In this document: positions 1 through 8,619 of the stretch, one piece after another
Position numbering within the stretch: the first letter of the stretch is position 1
Layout: every line of letters starts with the position of its first letter
Source of the DNA: Kineosphaera limosa NBRC 100340
GTDB taxonomy: Bacteria; Actinomycetota; Actinomycetes; Actinomycetales; Dermatophilaceae
DNA length: 64,000 nt
Direction of reading: 5' to 3'
Assembly: GCF_000298215.1 (NCBI RefSeq)
Contig: NZ_BAHD01000003.1
Span: 84,603-148,602 of the forward strand
The notes under the pieces: model-generated
Databases searched by the model: none
Told to the model about the DNA's origin: nothing
Seen by the model: the letters and a program-made list of their open reading frames with translations, nothing else
Position numbers and translations under genes: made by a program

Positions 1-188
1 TTCTTCGTGCCGCGCACCCGCGTGACCTGCAGGTCGGCCGGGTGGGTGCACCAGTCGGTGGCGCCCACTAGGGCCTGCGGCACACACGAGGCGAGCGCCT
101 CGGTCAGCGAGGGCACCAGGCTGACGATGCGGGCGGGTTGCTGCGGCAACGCAATCGGCGTGCCGAGATCATCGGTCACTGTGGGCAT
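1..188 (-). CDS. Periplasmic/lipoprotein-type cobalamin- or siderophore-binding protein, BtuF-like (5' part only)
   Basis: Reading the minus strand from the ATG at 188 gives an open frame of 62 codons that runs off the left edge. It begins MPTVTDDLGTPIALP and continues through RIVSLVPSLTEAL, then VGATDWCTHPAD and RVRGTKN. The phrases 'R(I/V)VSLVPSLTE' and 'GxTDWCxHP…GGTKN' are typical of helical-backbone metal receptor (BtuF-like) proteins, which bind vitamin B12 or an iron chelate for an ABC importer. No signal peptide is visible, so this may be a cytoplasmic family member or the true start may lie elsewhere. Only the first fifth or so of the protein is present. The family call is from motif recognition; the ligand cannot be decided here. 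Confidence 0.6.
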   Translation of the reverse strand, partial: MPTVTDDLGTPIALPQQPARIVSLVPSLTEALASCVPQALVGATDWCTHPADLQVTRVRGTK

Positions 189-350
189 GATCGTTCACCA
201 TCTCATTTCTTTCGGACAGGGGACAGCCCCAAACGGCTAGGGCAGGGCGGGGCCGAACAGGAGGTTCGACCTCGCCGGCGGCATCATCGGCGCCATAAGG
301 AGTGGTCGGCGCAGGCCGTAGGTGACCCGCGCCGGGGAAGGTTGGACCCC

Positions 351-385
351 CGCGTCGGCACGCCCCCCGGGATCGTGCCGACGCG
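351..385 (-). terminator. Hairpin downstream of the GH16 gene
   Basis: A perfect 12-bp inverted repeat (CGCGTCGGCACG at 351–362, CGTGCCGACGCG at 374–385) with an 11-nt loop sits 23 nt beyond the stop of the minus-strand glucanase gene. There is no U-tract, which is common for actinobacterial intrinsic terminators. Position and symmetry support a transcription end for the GH16 gene. Confidence 0.6.
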
Positions 386-408
386 GCGGAGAACCAGGCG
401 CCGGCCGG

Positions 409-1464
409 CTAGGCGGGCCGGTACACGGCGATGTGGTCGATGACCATCTGGGCCGGGAACCGTGTGTCGGCAGCGGGTTCGCCGCCCCACGTGCCGCCGA
501 CGGTGAGGTTGAGGATGACGAAGAACGGGTCCTCGAAGACCCACTCGTTCTCGCCGATGAGGTCGCGGTGCATCCGGTAGAACTCGTTGCCGTCGACGGA
601 GAACACGAGCTCTTGCTCGTGCCAGTCCAGCGCGAACGTGTGGAACTCGTCGTTGAACGTCGAGCCCTCCGGCAGGTCGTACTTGGCGGTGTGCCCGGCG
701 AGGGTATAGCCGGGGCCGTGCACCGACGCCCAGGCGCGGAACGGCTCGTCGCCGACGAGTTCCATGATGTCGATCTCACCGCTTTGCGGGTGCCCCACCT
801 GTGGATAGTTCGCCCCGAGCAGCCAGAACGCCGGCCACAGACCCTGGCCCTTGGGCAGCTTCATCCGGGCTTCGACGCGGCCGTGGGCGACGGTCTTCTT
901 GCCCTGGGTCGTGATCCGCCCGGAGGTGTAGCGGCACGGACCGTACCAGCAGTACAGCCCCGCGACGTTGTCGGAGCGGGCCGTCAGCACGAGGTTGCCG
1001 GCGCCGTCGAGCGAGGCGTTCTGCGGGCGATTCGTCGTGTACTCCAGGTTCTGGTTGCCGCGGCCGCTGCCGCCGAGCTCGTAGTTCCACATGGCGGGGT
1101 TCGGCGGCGCACCTGCGGGCCCGTCGAAGTCGTCGCGCCAGTCGAGCACGAGCTGCCGTTCAGGTGTCGGCTCGGGCGCCGGTTCAGGCGCCGCAGTGGG
1201 GTCTGGGGTGGGGGTCGGAGTCGGAGTCGGTGTGGGCGGTGTGGGCCGCTTCTTGGCCTGCCCCGGCGGCACCTTCTTGCCCGAGTCAGTCTGTGAAAAG
1301 GCCTGTGCTGGTGAGGTTTTCGCAGCTGCGGTGCTGTGTGCCGCAGGCCCGGAGCGGGTGGGGCCGGGGCCACTGTCAAGGGGTGGGGCGGCGTAGCCGG
1401 CGCCGCCGGCGAGCGCCAACGGCAACGTGGCAGCCGCCAGATCGGTGAGCATCCGGGTACTCAT
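409..1464 (-). CDS. Secreted glycoside hydrolase family 16 (beta-1,3-glucanase/laminarinase-like)
   Basis: 351 aa. The N-terminus has an Arg, a hydrophobic stretch (residues about 9–24) and an Ala-rich cleavage region, so a Sec signal peptide is likely. Residues about 72–103 are a Pro/Thr then Pro/Glu linker. The catalytic domain starts near residue 105 and carries the GH16 signature GEIDIMELVG, with E230 as the expected nucleophile, D232 as helper and E235 as acid/base; the Trp-rich substrate cleft follows the family pattern. The ATG start has a GGAGGG ribosome-binding site. It should cleave beta-1,3 or mixed-linkage glucans outside the cell. Substrate (laminarin, lichenin, agar-like) is not resolved. 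It is monocistronic with a hairpin after it. Confidence 0.88.
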   Translation of the reverse strand: MSTRMLTDLAAATLPLALAGGAGYAAPPLDSGPGPTRSGPAAHSTAAAKTSPAQAFSQTDSGKKVPPGQAKKRPTPPTPTPTPTPTPDPTAAPEPAPEPTPERQLVLDWRDDFDGPAGAPPNPAMWNYELGGSGRGNQNLEYTTNRPQNASLDGAGNLVLTARSDNVAGLYCWYGPCRYTSGRITTQGKKTVAHGRVEARMKLPKGQGLWPAFWLLGANYPQVGHPQSGEIDIMELVGDEPFRAWASVHGPGYTLAGHTAKYDLPEGSTFNDEFHTFALDWHEQELVFSVDGNEFYRMHRDLIGENEWVFEDPFFVILNLTVGGTWGGEPAADTRFPAQMVIDHIAVYRPA

Positions 1465-1788
1465 GAAGTCCCTCCATGGACGAGGCCGCGCGGCAGCAAG
1501 TCGGCAGCAAGCTGGCAGCGCGGGAGTGGGTCGGCTGCCTGTCGGTCGCCAGAGGGTGCCACCTGAGCGAGTGTCCGTTTCGTGCGGGTCGGCGCGTGCG
1601 GCCGCTGGGTCGGTGGGGCCGGCTTAGACGCCGGCGGCGTGTCGGCGAAACGCCGCGAGGCCGAACCGAGGCGCGCGCGACCGCGACGACGGGCCGGCCC
1701 CACAGCCTCCAGTCGCCGTTACTAAAACGTGACCTTTGCGACCGCCGAAGCGCGACGGGTCACTTCTGGGCGGCGCGAAGGTGGGTGC
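1465..1788. other. Divergent intergenic region between GH16 and enoyl-CoA hydratase genes
   Basis: 324 bp without a convincing gene. It must hold both promoters. It contains an 11-bp inverted repeat, GTGGGGCCGGC at 1613–1623 and GCCGGCCCCAC at 1693–1703, separated by about 70 nt. An A-rich patch (TACTAAAAC, about 1720–1728) could be a −10 element for the rightward gene. No operator is recognised. Confidence 0.4.
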
Positions 1789-2625
1789 ATGGTCACCCCC
1801 GACACCCCGGCCGACGCCACCGACGCATCGGCCGAGCAGGTCCTCGTGCAGCGTCACGGGGCGCGCGTCGACATCGTGCTCAACCGCCCGCAACAGCACA
1901 ATGCGATGACCCCAGCGATGTACGGCGCGCTCACCCAGGCGTTCCGCGAACTCGCGGACGACATCGACGCGCGTGTCGTCGTCCTGCGGGGGGCCGGTGG
2001 CCGGGCGTTCGCGGCCGGCAACGACATTGCCGGCTTCGCGGGCCGCAGCGGTGCCGAGATCGTCGCCGACTACGAGAGTCGCGTCATGGGCATGCTCGAC
2101 GCCCTCTTCGCGCTGCCGCAAGTGACGATCGCCGCGGTCGAGGGCATCTGCGTCGGTGGGGGACTGGCGGTCGCGACGTGCTGCGACGTGCGGCTGGCGA
2201 CGGCTGACGCGCGCTTCGGGTATCCCATCGCGCGCACATTGGGCAATGCACTGAGTCGCTCGGTGCTGGCCCGCTGCCGGCACGTCTTCGGAGAGTCCCT
2301 GACCCGGGCCATGCTTCTCACCTCGCAACTGGTCGATGCCCGGCGGGCGTACGACGTCGGCGCGGTGCTGCAGGTGGCGCAGGACTCCCAGGCCTTGACG
2401 AACCTGCTCGACCAGGTGGCCGATGGCGTGGTGCGCTCCGCGCCGGTGACGATCGAAGTGACCAAGGCCCAACTCGCCGAGCTCACCTCCGCCGGCACCG
2501 CACCAGAGGCGGAGTTGCTGCGGGCCGTCTACTCCTCGCCGGGATTCGCCGAGGGGGTGCGCGCGTTCCTGGCCAAGGAGTCGCCCGCCTTCCCGCCCGA
2601 ACGCCTGGGGCGCGGCGGCGGTTGA
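1789..2625 (+). CDS. Enoyl-CoA hydratase/isomerase family protein (crotonase fold)
   Basis: 278 aa from the ATG at 1789, preceded by GAAGGTGGG; an in-frame GTG at 1729 would add 20 residues of low-complexity character and is less likely. The crotonase core is clear: LNRPQQHNAM (CoA-binding strand), RGAGGRAFAAGNDI (first oxyanion-hole region), and AVEGICVGGGLAVATCCDVRLA (second oxyanion-hole Gly and helix). The usual hydratase Glu pair is not obvious: the position after the GGG-L motif is followed by RFGYPIARTLG rather than the common 'FG.PE..LG', so an isomerase, hydrolase or other crotonase activity is possible. It stands alone, followed by a dispersed inverted-repeat element. Family is certain, reaction is not. 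Confidence 0.85.
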   Translation: MVTPDTPADATDASAEQVLVQRHGARVDIVLNRPQQHNAMTPAMYGALTQAFRELADDIDARVVVLRGAGGRAFAAGNDIAGFAGRSGAEIVADYESRVMGMLDALFALPQVTIAAVEGICVGGGLAVATCCDVRLATADARFGYPIARTLGNALSRSVLARCRHVFGESLTRAMLLTSQLVDARRAYDVGAVLQVAQDSQALTNLLDQVADGVVRSAPVTIEVTKAQLAELTSAGTAPEAELLRAVYSSPGFAEGVRAFLAKESPAFPPERLGRGGG

Positions 2626-2658
2626 GGCGCCGAGTGTCCCGCGACCCGCAGTGCCGAC

Positions 2659-2783
2659 GGACGTAGCGACTTCTTGACGTACTGGGAGCATCCATGCCCG
2701 GAGCCGCGACAGCGAATGTGCAGGTCAGAGCGATTCGCCGAAATGTGACGCCGTCGCGAGTACGTTGAGAAGTCGCTACGTCC
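2659..2783. repeat. Dispersed inverted-repeat element, copy A
   Basis: The arms are 2661–2682 (ACGTAGCGACTTCT…ACGTAC) and 2760–2781; they pair over 22 bp with two mismatches, and two further flanking G:C pairs extend the stem to 2659/2783. The interior is exactly 77 nt. It begins TGGGAG and has GCAGGTCAGAGC at interior positions 38–49. A second copy with the same arms, the same interior length and the matching central motif GCTGGTCAGCGC lies at 51752–51872. No open frame of note is inside. It is intergenic, 33 nt past the enoyl-CoA hydratase stop. Confidence 0.8.
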
Positions 2784-2908
2784 CTCGAGCCGACGATCCC
2801 CGGCGAGGGTGTGGCCCTCGGGTGGAGTGCGGGCGCGGGCTGGCTGCGAAGGCTACTGGTGAGTAACATGGCGGGGTCGTCCGACGACGGGCGCGAAAGG
2901 GGCACGCA

Positions 2909-3934
2909 ATGAAGCTGGGTCTGTCGCTGGGCTACTGGGGAGCGCGGCCGCCGCAGGGGGTCGACGAGCTCGTCACCGCAGCCGCGGACATGGGGTACGA
3001 GTCGATCTGGACCTCCGAGGCGTATGGCTCCGATGCGCTGACCCCGTTGACCTGGCAGGGCGCGCGCAACCCTGGCCTGCGGCTGGGCACCGCCGTGCTG
3101 CAGATGTCGGCGCGCACCCCGACCGCCACCGCCATGGCCGCCCTGACCCTCGATCATCTGACCGGCGGCAAGTTCGCCCTCGGTATCGGCGCCTCGGGCC
3201 CGCAGGTCGTCGAGGGCTGGTACGGCCAGCCCTATCCGCGGCCGCTGGCCCGCACCCGCGAATACGTCGCGATCTTGCGCCAAGCGCTGGCTCGAGCGGA
3301 TGTCGAGTTCGACGGCGAGCACTACCAGGTGCCGCTGCAGGGGGGTGCCGGCCTGGGCAAGCCGCTGCACGCCACGATCCGCCCGCTGCGCACGGACCTG
3401 CCGATCCTCCTGGCCGCCGAAGGCCCTAAGAACGTGGCGCTGGCTGCCGAGATCGCCGACGGCTGGATTCCGCTGTTCTACGCCCCCGACGACGACGCCA
3501 CCTATCGCGCGCGCCTCGCCGAGGGCTTCGCGCGCCGCGCCGCCGACGACGCCCGCCGCGTCGAGGACTTCGAGGTCGCCTGCCCGGTGCAGGTCGTGCT
3601 CGACGACGACGTGGAGGCCGCCGCCGACACGTTGCGCCCGATGATCGCCCTCTACGTCGGCGGGATGGGCGCCAAGGGCGCGAACTTCCACAACGAGGCC
3701 ATCGCCCGGCTGGGCTTCGAGGCCGAATGCGCCGCCATCCAGGAGGCCTACCTGGCGGGCCGCCGCCAAGAGGCGATCGCCGCGGTGCCCACGAAGATGG
3801 TCGACAAGATCGCGCTCGTGGGCCCCAAGGCGCGCATCGCCGAGCGCTTCGCGCAGTGGGAATCCTCACTGGTCACCACCCTGCTCGTGGCTGGTGCACC
3901 GAAGGCGCTGCAGGCGCTGGCGCAGGTCGCCTGA
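2909..3934 (+). CDS. LLM class (luciferase-like) F420-dependent oxidoreductase
   Basis: 341 aa, ATG start with GAAAGGGG upstream. The N-terminus MKLGLSLGYWG and the following ELVTAAADMGYESIWTSEAYG are diagnostic of the bacterial luciferase-like TIM barrel. FALGIGASGPQVVEGWYG and the later DLPILLAAEGPKNVALAAEIADGW match the actinobacterial F420-dependent subfamily (Mycobacterium Rv2161c/Rv3520c type). Such enzymes transfer hydride between reduced F420 and an unsaturated or alcohol substrate in the cytosol; the natural substrate is generally unknown. FMN use instead of F420 cannot be excluded. The gene is monocistronic, and the following intergenic hairpin (3984–4022) may end its transcript. 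Confidence 0.85.
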   Translation: MKLGLSLGYWGARPPQGVDELVTAAADMGYESIWTSEAYGSDALTPLTWQGARNPGLRLGTAVLQMSARTPTATAMAALTLDHLTGGKFALGIGASGPQVVEGWYGQPYPRPLARTREYVAILRQALARADVEFDGEHYQVPLQGGAGLGKPLHATIRPLRTDLPILLAAEGPKNVALAAEIADGWIPLFYAPDDDATYRARLAEGFARRAADDARRVEDFEVACPVQVVLDDDVEAAADTLRPMIALYVGGMGAKGANFHNEAIARLGFEAECAAIQEAYLAGRRQEAIAAVPTKMVDKIALVGPKARIAERFAQWESSLVTTLLVAGAPKALQALAQVA

Positions 3935-3983
3935 GCAACCTCGGCCCGGGGCGCTACCCGACGCCGGAGGTTCTGAATCCGAT

Positions 3984-4029
3984 ATGCGGCGCCGCCAATC
4001 GCGCCCGGGAGCGCCGCCGCATTTAGGCT
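3984..4029 (+). promoter_or_regulatory. Hairpin plus −10 element for a leaderless malic enzyme mRNA
   Basis: ATGCGGCG (3984–3991) and CGCCGCAT (4015–4022) form an 8-bp stem followed by TTTAGG. TAGGCT at 4024–4029 fits the actinobacterial −10 pattern TANNNT and lies 7 nt before the ATG at 4037, with no Shine–Dalgarno sequence between. This spacing predicts transcription starting at or beside the A of the start codon. No clear −35 is visible. Confidence 0.45.
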
Positions 4030-4036
4030 GCCCCCT

Positions 4037-5746
4037 ATGACCGACGCGCGAAAGCCCTTCCTGCGACTCGACAACGGCGAGGAGCTGCCCATCAAGCCTC
4101 GCGGCTACCAGCTGATGAGCCGCCCGATGCTCAACCGCGGCACGGCCTTTACGCATGAGGAACGCACGGCCCTCGGCCTGACGGGCCTGCTGCCCCCGGG
4201 ATCGAACACGCTGGAGATGCAGGTGCGGCGCGTCTACGCCCAGTACCAGTCGCAGGGTGACGACCTCAGCAAGAACGTCTTCCTCACCCAGATGCGTGAC
4301 CGCAACGAGGTGCTCTTCTACCGGCTGCTGTCCGAGCACCTGGAAGAGATGCTGCCGATCGTCTACACCCCCACGATCGGCCAGGCCATCGAGCTGTACA
4401 GCGACTGGTACTCCCGCCCGCGTGGGGTCTACCTCTCGATCGACCGCCCGGAGGAGATGGAAGACTCCCTGAGCAACTACGGCTTGGACGCGGACGAGGT
4501 CGACCTGGTCGTCGTCACCGACTCCGAGGGCATCCTCGGCATCGGCGATCAGGGCGTCGGTGGCATCGCGATCACCACCGGCAAGCTGGCGGTCTACACC
4601 GCGGCGGCCGGCATCCACCCGCGCCGGTCCATCCCGATCGTCCTCGATGTCGGCACCGACAACCTGCGGCTGCTGAACAACGACAACTACCTCGGTGAGC
4701 GTCACGCCCGGGTGCGTGGCGAGCGCTACGACGAGTTCATCGACCGCTTCGTCCAGGTCGTCTCCCGGATGTTCCCGGGCGCGCTGCTGCACTGGGAGGA
4801 CTTCGCGGCGGACAACGCCCACCGCATCCTGGCCAAGTACCGCGGCGAGCACTGCACCTTCAACGACGACATCCAGGGCACGGCGGCGGTCGTGCTGGCC
4901 GCCGCGCTGGCGGGTGTGCAGCGCATCGGCAGTCGCATGGCCGACCAGCGCATCGTCGTGTACGGGGCCGGCTCGGCCGGGGTCGGCATCGCCGAGGCCA
5001 TGCGCGACGTGATGGTCAGCGAGGGGCTGAGCCGCGAGGAGGCCAACCGACGGTTCTGGTGCCTGGGCAGCCGCGGCCTCATCACCCAGGGCATGGGCAG
5101 CCGGGTGCGCGACTTCCAGGAGCCGTACGCCCGCCCCGACGACGAGGTCATCGGCTGGGCGTCGACGGGCAACCGCATCGGCCTGCTCGATGTCGTCCAG
5201 CGGGTGCAGCCGACCATCCTCATCGGCACCTCGGCGCAGGCGGGCGCCTTCACCCAGGAGGTCGTCACCGAGATGGCCAAGCACACCGCGCGGCCCATCA
5301 TCATGCCGCTGTCGAATCCGACGCCGCGGGCCGAGGCCAAGCCGGTCGACATCGTCTCCTGGACCGACGGGCGGGCGCTCATCGCCACCGGATCCCCCTT
5401 CGCGCCCGTGCGGCACGGCGACGTCGTGCACTACATCGCGCAGGCCAACAACGCGCTCGTGTTCCCGGGCCTTGGCCTAGGCGTCTCGGTCAGCAAGGCG
5501 AGCCGCGTCTCCGATCGGATGATCGAGGCCTCGGCACGGGCCGTGGCCGACATGGCTCAGGACCGTGAGCCGGGGGCGCCGCTGCTGCCGTCGGTCGACC
5601 AGCTGCGGACCGTCTCCGCGGCCGTTGCGCTCGCCGTTTGCAAGGCCGCCGCGAAGGAGGACCTGGCGCGCGTCGAGCTGACCGATCCGGTGCAACAGGT
5701 CTTCGCGCAGATGTGGCAGCCCACGTACGCGAAGATCGTGCTCTAA
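4037..5746 (+). CDS. maeA: NAD-dependent malic enzyme (oxaloacetate-decarboxylating)
   Basis: 569 aa, the usual length for the large (SfcA/MaeA) form. Seen motifs: MLNRGTAFT and LGLTGLLPPG near the N-terminus, YTPTIGQAI with the catalytic Tyr, GGIAITTGKLAVYTA with the catalytic Lys, HWEDFAADNA and CTFNDDIQGTA for Mn/Mg and malate, and the dinucleotide fold VVYGAGSAGVGIAEAM. LSNPTPRAEA near the C-terminus is also typical. It converts malate to pyruvate and CO2 with NAD reduction in the cytosol. It lies 15 nt before a transporter gene and close to the pntAB transhydrogenase, which could turn the NADH into NADPH. The ATG lacks a ribosome-binding site, consistent with a leaderless mRNA. Confidence 0.95.
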   Translation: MTDARKPFLRLDNGEELPIKPRGYQLMSRPMLNRGTAFTHEERTALGLTGLLPPGSNTLEMQVRRVYAQYQSQGDDLSKNVFLTQMRDRNEVLFYRLLSEHLEEMLPIVYTPTIGQAIELYSDWYSRPRGVYLSIDRPEEMEDSLSNYGLDADEVDLVVVTDSEGILGIGDQGVGGIAITTGKLAVYTAAAGIHPRRSIPIVLDVGTDNLRLLNNDNYLGERHARVRGERYDEFIDRFVQVVSRMFPGALLHWEDFAADNAHRILAKYRGEHCTFNDDIQGTAAVVLAAALAGVQRIGSRMADQRIVVYGAGSAGVGIAEAMRDVMVSEGLSREEANRRFWCLGSRGLITQGMGSRVRDFQEPYARPDDEVIGWASTGNRIGLLDVVQRVQPTILIGTSAQAGAFTQEVVTEMAKHTARPIIMPLSNPTPRAEAKPVDIVSWTDGRALIATGSPFAPVRHGDVVHYIAQANNALVFPGLGLGVSVSKASRVSDRMIEASARAVADMAQDREPGAPLLPSVDQLRTVSAAVALAVCKAAAKEDLARVELTDPVQQVFAQMWQPTYAKIVL

Positions 5747-5761
5747 GGCAACAATGACCGC

Positions 5762-7129
5762 GTGACCACAGGCTCAACTCGCCCGCAGCCGGACCAGCTG
5801 ACTCGATCGGAGCGGCTGGACCGGCTGCCGTTCACCCGGGCGCACGGCAAGCTGCTGTTCGGCTCCGGCATCGGCTGGGCGCTGGACGCGATGGATGTCG
5901 GGCTCATCTCGTTCGTCATGCTGGCGCTGGCGCAACACTGGCAGTTGTCGCAGACGACGCTGGGCTGGATCGGCTCGATCGGCTTCCTCGGCATGGCGCT
6001 GGGGGCGAGTCTGGGCGGGCTGTTGGCCGACCGGATCGGGCGCCGGCAGGTGTTCGCGTTCAGCCTGCTGATCTACGGCCTCGCGACGGGGCTCTCGGCG
6101 CTGGCCACGGGCGTGGCGATGCTCATCGTGCTGCGCTTCATCGTGGGGCTGGGGCTGGGGGCGGAGCTACCGGTCGCCTCCACGTTGGTCAGCGAGTACT
6201 CCCCGCGCGCCATCCGGGGCCGCATGGTCGTGGCGCTGGAGTCGTTCTGGGCGGTCGGCTGGATCCTCGCGGCGCTCATCAGCTTCCTCGTCATCCCGGC
6301 CTCGGACGACGGCTGGCGGTGGGCGTTGGCGGTCGGCATCGTGCCGACGATGTACGCGGTCGTCGTGCGCTTCGGCCTGCCGGAGTCGGTGCGCTTCCTG
6401 GAGGCCAAGGGTCGCCACGAGGAGGCGGAGGCGGCGGTCCGCCGGTACGAGGAGTCGGCCGACATCCCGGCGCCGGCCCACGTCGTGGCCGATCAGCCGT
6501 CGGGCGAGGTCACCCCCGTCGACGATGCCGGCCCGCGGCACCTGTGGTCGGCGCCTTACCGGCGGCGCACCGCGGCGCTGTGGGCGGTGTGGTTCATGGT
6601 CAACTTCTCGTACTACGGCGCGTTCATCTGGCTGCCGAATCTCATCGCCGCCCAGGGTCACTCGCTGGTGCGTTCGCTGGAGTACACGCTCATCATCACG
6701 CTCGCGCAGCTGCCCGGCTATGCGCTGGCGGCCTGGCTCATCGAGGTGTGGGGGCGCCGTGCGACGCTGGCGAGCTTCCTGCTCGGCTCCGCGCTGGCCG
6801 CCGGGGCGTTCGGGATGCTGGCCGACAGCGCGACGACGATAGTCGTCTTCGGCATGTGCCTGTCGTTCTTCAACCTCGGCGCGTGGGGCGCCCTGTACGC
6901 GGTCTCTCCGGAGATCTACCCGACGGCGATCCGCGGCACGGGCACCGGCGCGGCCGCCGCCTTCGGCCGCATCGCCAGCATCCTGGCGCCCCTCTCGGTG
7001 CCCCCCATGCTGGCCCTCGGCGGCCAGGCCCTCGTCTTCGGTGTCTTCGGTGGCGCCTTCGCGATCGCGGCAGTAGCCGCCCTGTTCCTGCCCGAACTCA
7101 AGAACGCCGCCCTGGAAGAGACCGTCTGA
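5762..7129 (+). CDS. MFS transporter, metabolite:H+ symporter type
   Basis: 455 aa with about twelve predicted membrane helices in two six-helix halves joined by a hydrophilic loop (about residues 215–260, PAPAHVVADQPSGEVTPVDD). The loop 2–3 signature GGLLADRIGRRQ is the MFS motif A. The half between helices 4 and 5 has GLGLGAELPVASTLVSEYSP and RGRMVVALESFW, the pattern of the sugar-porter/aromatic-acid:H+ symporter group that includes bacterial nicotinate and organic-acid carriers. GTG start at 5762; a nearby ATG at 5755 opens a three-codon frame only. The 15-nt gap to maeA suggests one operon and hence a carboxylic-acid substrate, but this is inference. Confidence 0.85.
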   Translation: MTTGSTRPQPDQLTRSERLDRLPFTRAHGKLLFGSGIGWALDAMDVGLISFVMLALAQHWQLSQTTLGWIGSIGFLGMALGASLGGLLADRIGRRQVFAFSLLIYGLATGLSALATGVAMLIVLRFIVGLGLGAELPVASTLVSEYSPRAIRGRMVVALESFWAVGWILAALISFLVIPASDDGWRWALAVGIVPTMYAVVVRFGLPESVRFLEAKGRHEEAEAAVRRYEESADIPAPAHVVADQPSGEVTPVDDAGPRHLWSAPYRRRTAALWAVWFMVNFSYYGAFIWLPNLIAAQGHSLVRSLEYTLIITLAQLPGYALAAWLIEVWGRRATLASFLLGSALAAGAFGMLADSATTIVVFGMCLSFFNLGAWGALYAVSPEIYPTAIRGTGTGAAAAFGRIASILAPLSVPPMLALGGQALVFGVFGGAFAIAAVAALFLPELKNAALEETV

Positions 7130-7148
7130 GGCACCGCGCCACAACGGC

Positions 7149-7189
7149 AGCGGCGCCGGCTCCCCTTGGGTGGGGGAGCCGGCGCCGCT
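7149..7189. terminator. Bidirectional terminator between MFS and pntB
   Basis: A perfect 17-bp stem (7149–7165 with 7173–7189, core GGCGCCGGCTCCCC) and a 7-nt loop lies between two convergent genes. It has no U-tract on either strand but is strong enough to stop both transcripts. Confidence 0.8.
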
Positions 7190-7202
7190 AGGGCTATCGG
7201 GC

Positions 7203-8612
7203 TTACAGGGCCGCGAGGATGTCGTCCACGCGCTCCTTGGCGTCGCCGAAGAGCATGACGGTGTTGTCGCGGAAGAACAGCGGGTTCTGCACGCCGGCGT
7301 AACCGGTGTTCATCGACCGCTTGAAGACGACGACCTCCTTGGCGTCCCACACGTGCAGCACGGGCATACCCGCGATGGGGCTGGTCGGGTCGTCGGTGGC
7401 GGCCGGGTTGACCGTGTCGTTGGCGCCGATGACGAGCACGACGTCGGTGTCGGAGAAGTCGTCGTTGATCTCGTCGAGCTCCAGCACGATGTCGTAGGGC
7501 ACCTTGGCCTCGGCGAGCAGCACGTTCATGTGCCCGGGGAGGCGACCGGCGACCGGGTGGATGCCGAAGCGCACGTCCACGCCCTTGTCCCGCAGTTTCT
7601 GCGTGAGCGTGGCCACCGGGTACTGCGCCTGCGCGACGGCCATGCCGTAGCCGGGCGTGATGATGACCCGATCGGCGTTGGCCAGCGACTCGGCGACCTC
7701 CTGGGCGCTGACCTCGCGGTGCTCGCCGTAGTCCTTGGCCTCGCCGGTCACCGCACCGTCGGAGCCGAAGCCGCCGGCGATGACGGAGACGAACGAGCGG
7801 TTCATGCCCTTGCACATCACGTAGGACAGGTAGGCACCGGAGGAGCCGACGAGCGCACCGGTGACGATGAGCAGGTCGTTGCTGAGCATGAAGCCCGCCG
7901 CCGCCGCGGCCCACCCGGAGTAGCTGTTGAGCATCGAGACGACAACGGGCATGTCGCCGCCGCCGATCGCGGCCACGAGGTGGGCACCTAGGGCCAGCGA
8001 GACGAGGGTCATGAGCAGCAGCGGAATGACGCTCTCGGTCGCGACGAACCACACCATGAGCAGCAGCGAGGCGACGACCGCGCCGAGGTTGATGAGGTTG
8101 TGTCGCGGCAGGTTCAGCGGTGCCGACTTCATGCGGGCGCTGAGTTTGAGGAACGCGATGATCGAGCCGGTGAAGGTCACCGCACCGATGAAGATGCCGA
8201 CGAAGATCTCCCCGGCGTGCACCGAGGCCATGCCGAGCAGTTCGAGTTCGAGCCGGCGTCGTGGCTCGTGGGCCTCGATGTAGGAGTTGAAGCCGACGAG
8301 CACGGCGGCCAGACCGACAAAGCTGTGCAGCAGCGCGATGAGCTGCGGCATCTCGGTCATCTCGACCTTGACGGCGCGCCAGATACCGACGGCGGCACCG
8401 ATGGCCATGGCGATGATGATCATCGCCAGCGCGGCGACGCCGGAGATGTCGGTGGCCTTGAGGATGGTGGCGAAGATCGCCAGCGCCATTCCGCTGATGC
8501 CGAAGGCGTTGCCGAGTTTGCCGGTCTCGTGCTTGGAGAGCCCGGCCAGGGCGAGGATGAACAGCAGGGCCGCGACGATATAGGCGGCCTGGACGAAGGT
8601 TTCGATTGCCAT
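7203..8612 (-). CDS. pntB: NAD(P) transhydrogenase subunit beta
   Basis: 469 aa from the ATG at 8612 ([13 protein letters not shown]), 7 nt after the pntA stop; the frame stays open further upstream but that part overlaps pntA and is not membrane-like. The N-terminal half has eight or nine hydrophobic helices (domain II). The C-terminal NADP-binding domain III shows the conserved [50 protein letters not shown] and [10 protein letters not shown]. With PntA it forms the proton-driven membrane transhydrogenase NADH + NADP+ → NAD+ + NADPH. Translation is likely coupled to pntA, with AAGGG at the end of pntA as ribosome-binding site. Confidence 0.97.
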   Translation of the reverse strand: MAIETFVQAAYIVAALLFILALAGLSKHETGKLGNAFGISGMALAIFATILKATDISGVAALAMIIIAMAIGAAVGIWRAVKVEMTEMPQLIALLHSFVGLAAVLVGFNSYIEAHEPRRRLELELLGMASVHAGEIFVGIFIGAVTFTGSIIAFLKLSARMKSAPLNLPRHNLINLGAVVASLLLMVWFVATESVIPLLLMTLVSLALGAHLVAAIGGGDMPVVVSMLNSYSGWAAAAAGFMLSNDLLIVTGALVGSSGAYLSYVMCKGMNRSFVSVIAGGFGSDGAVTGEAKDYGEHREVSAQEVAESLANADRVIITPGYGMAVAQAQYPVATLTQKLRDKGVDVRFGIHPVAGRLPGHMNVLLAEAKVPYDIVLELDEINDDFSDTDVVLVIGANDTVNPAATDDPTSPIAGMPVLHVWDAKEVVVFKRSMNTGYAGVQNPLFFRDNTVMLFGDAKERVDDILAAL

Positions 8613-8619
8613 CGTTACA

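Noticed and set aside
7..240. Plus-strand frame at the left edge
   Set aside because: The minus strand here reads as a BtuF-like N-terminus with recognisable motifs.
322..1296. A 324-codon plus-strand frame over the GH16 gene
   Set aside because: Minus strand has a signal peptide, GH16 catalytic motif and good ribosome-binding site; plus frame has none.
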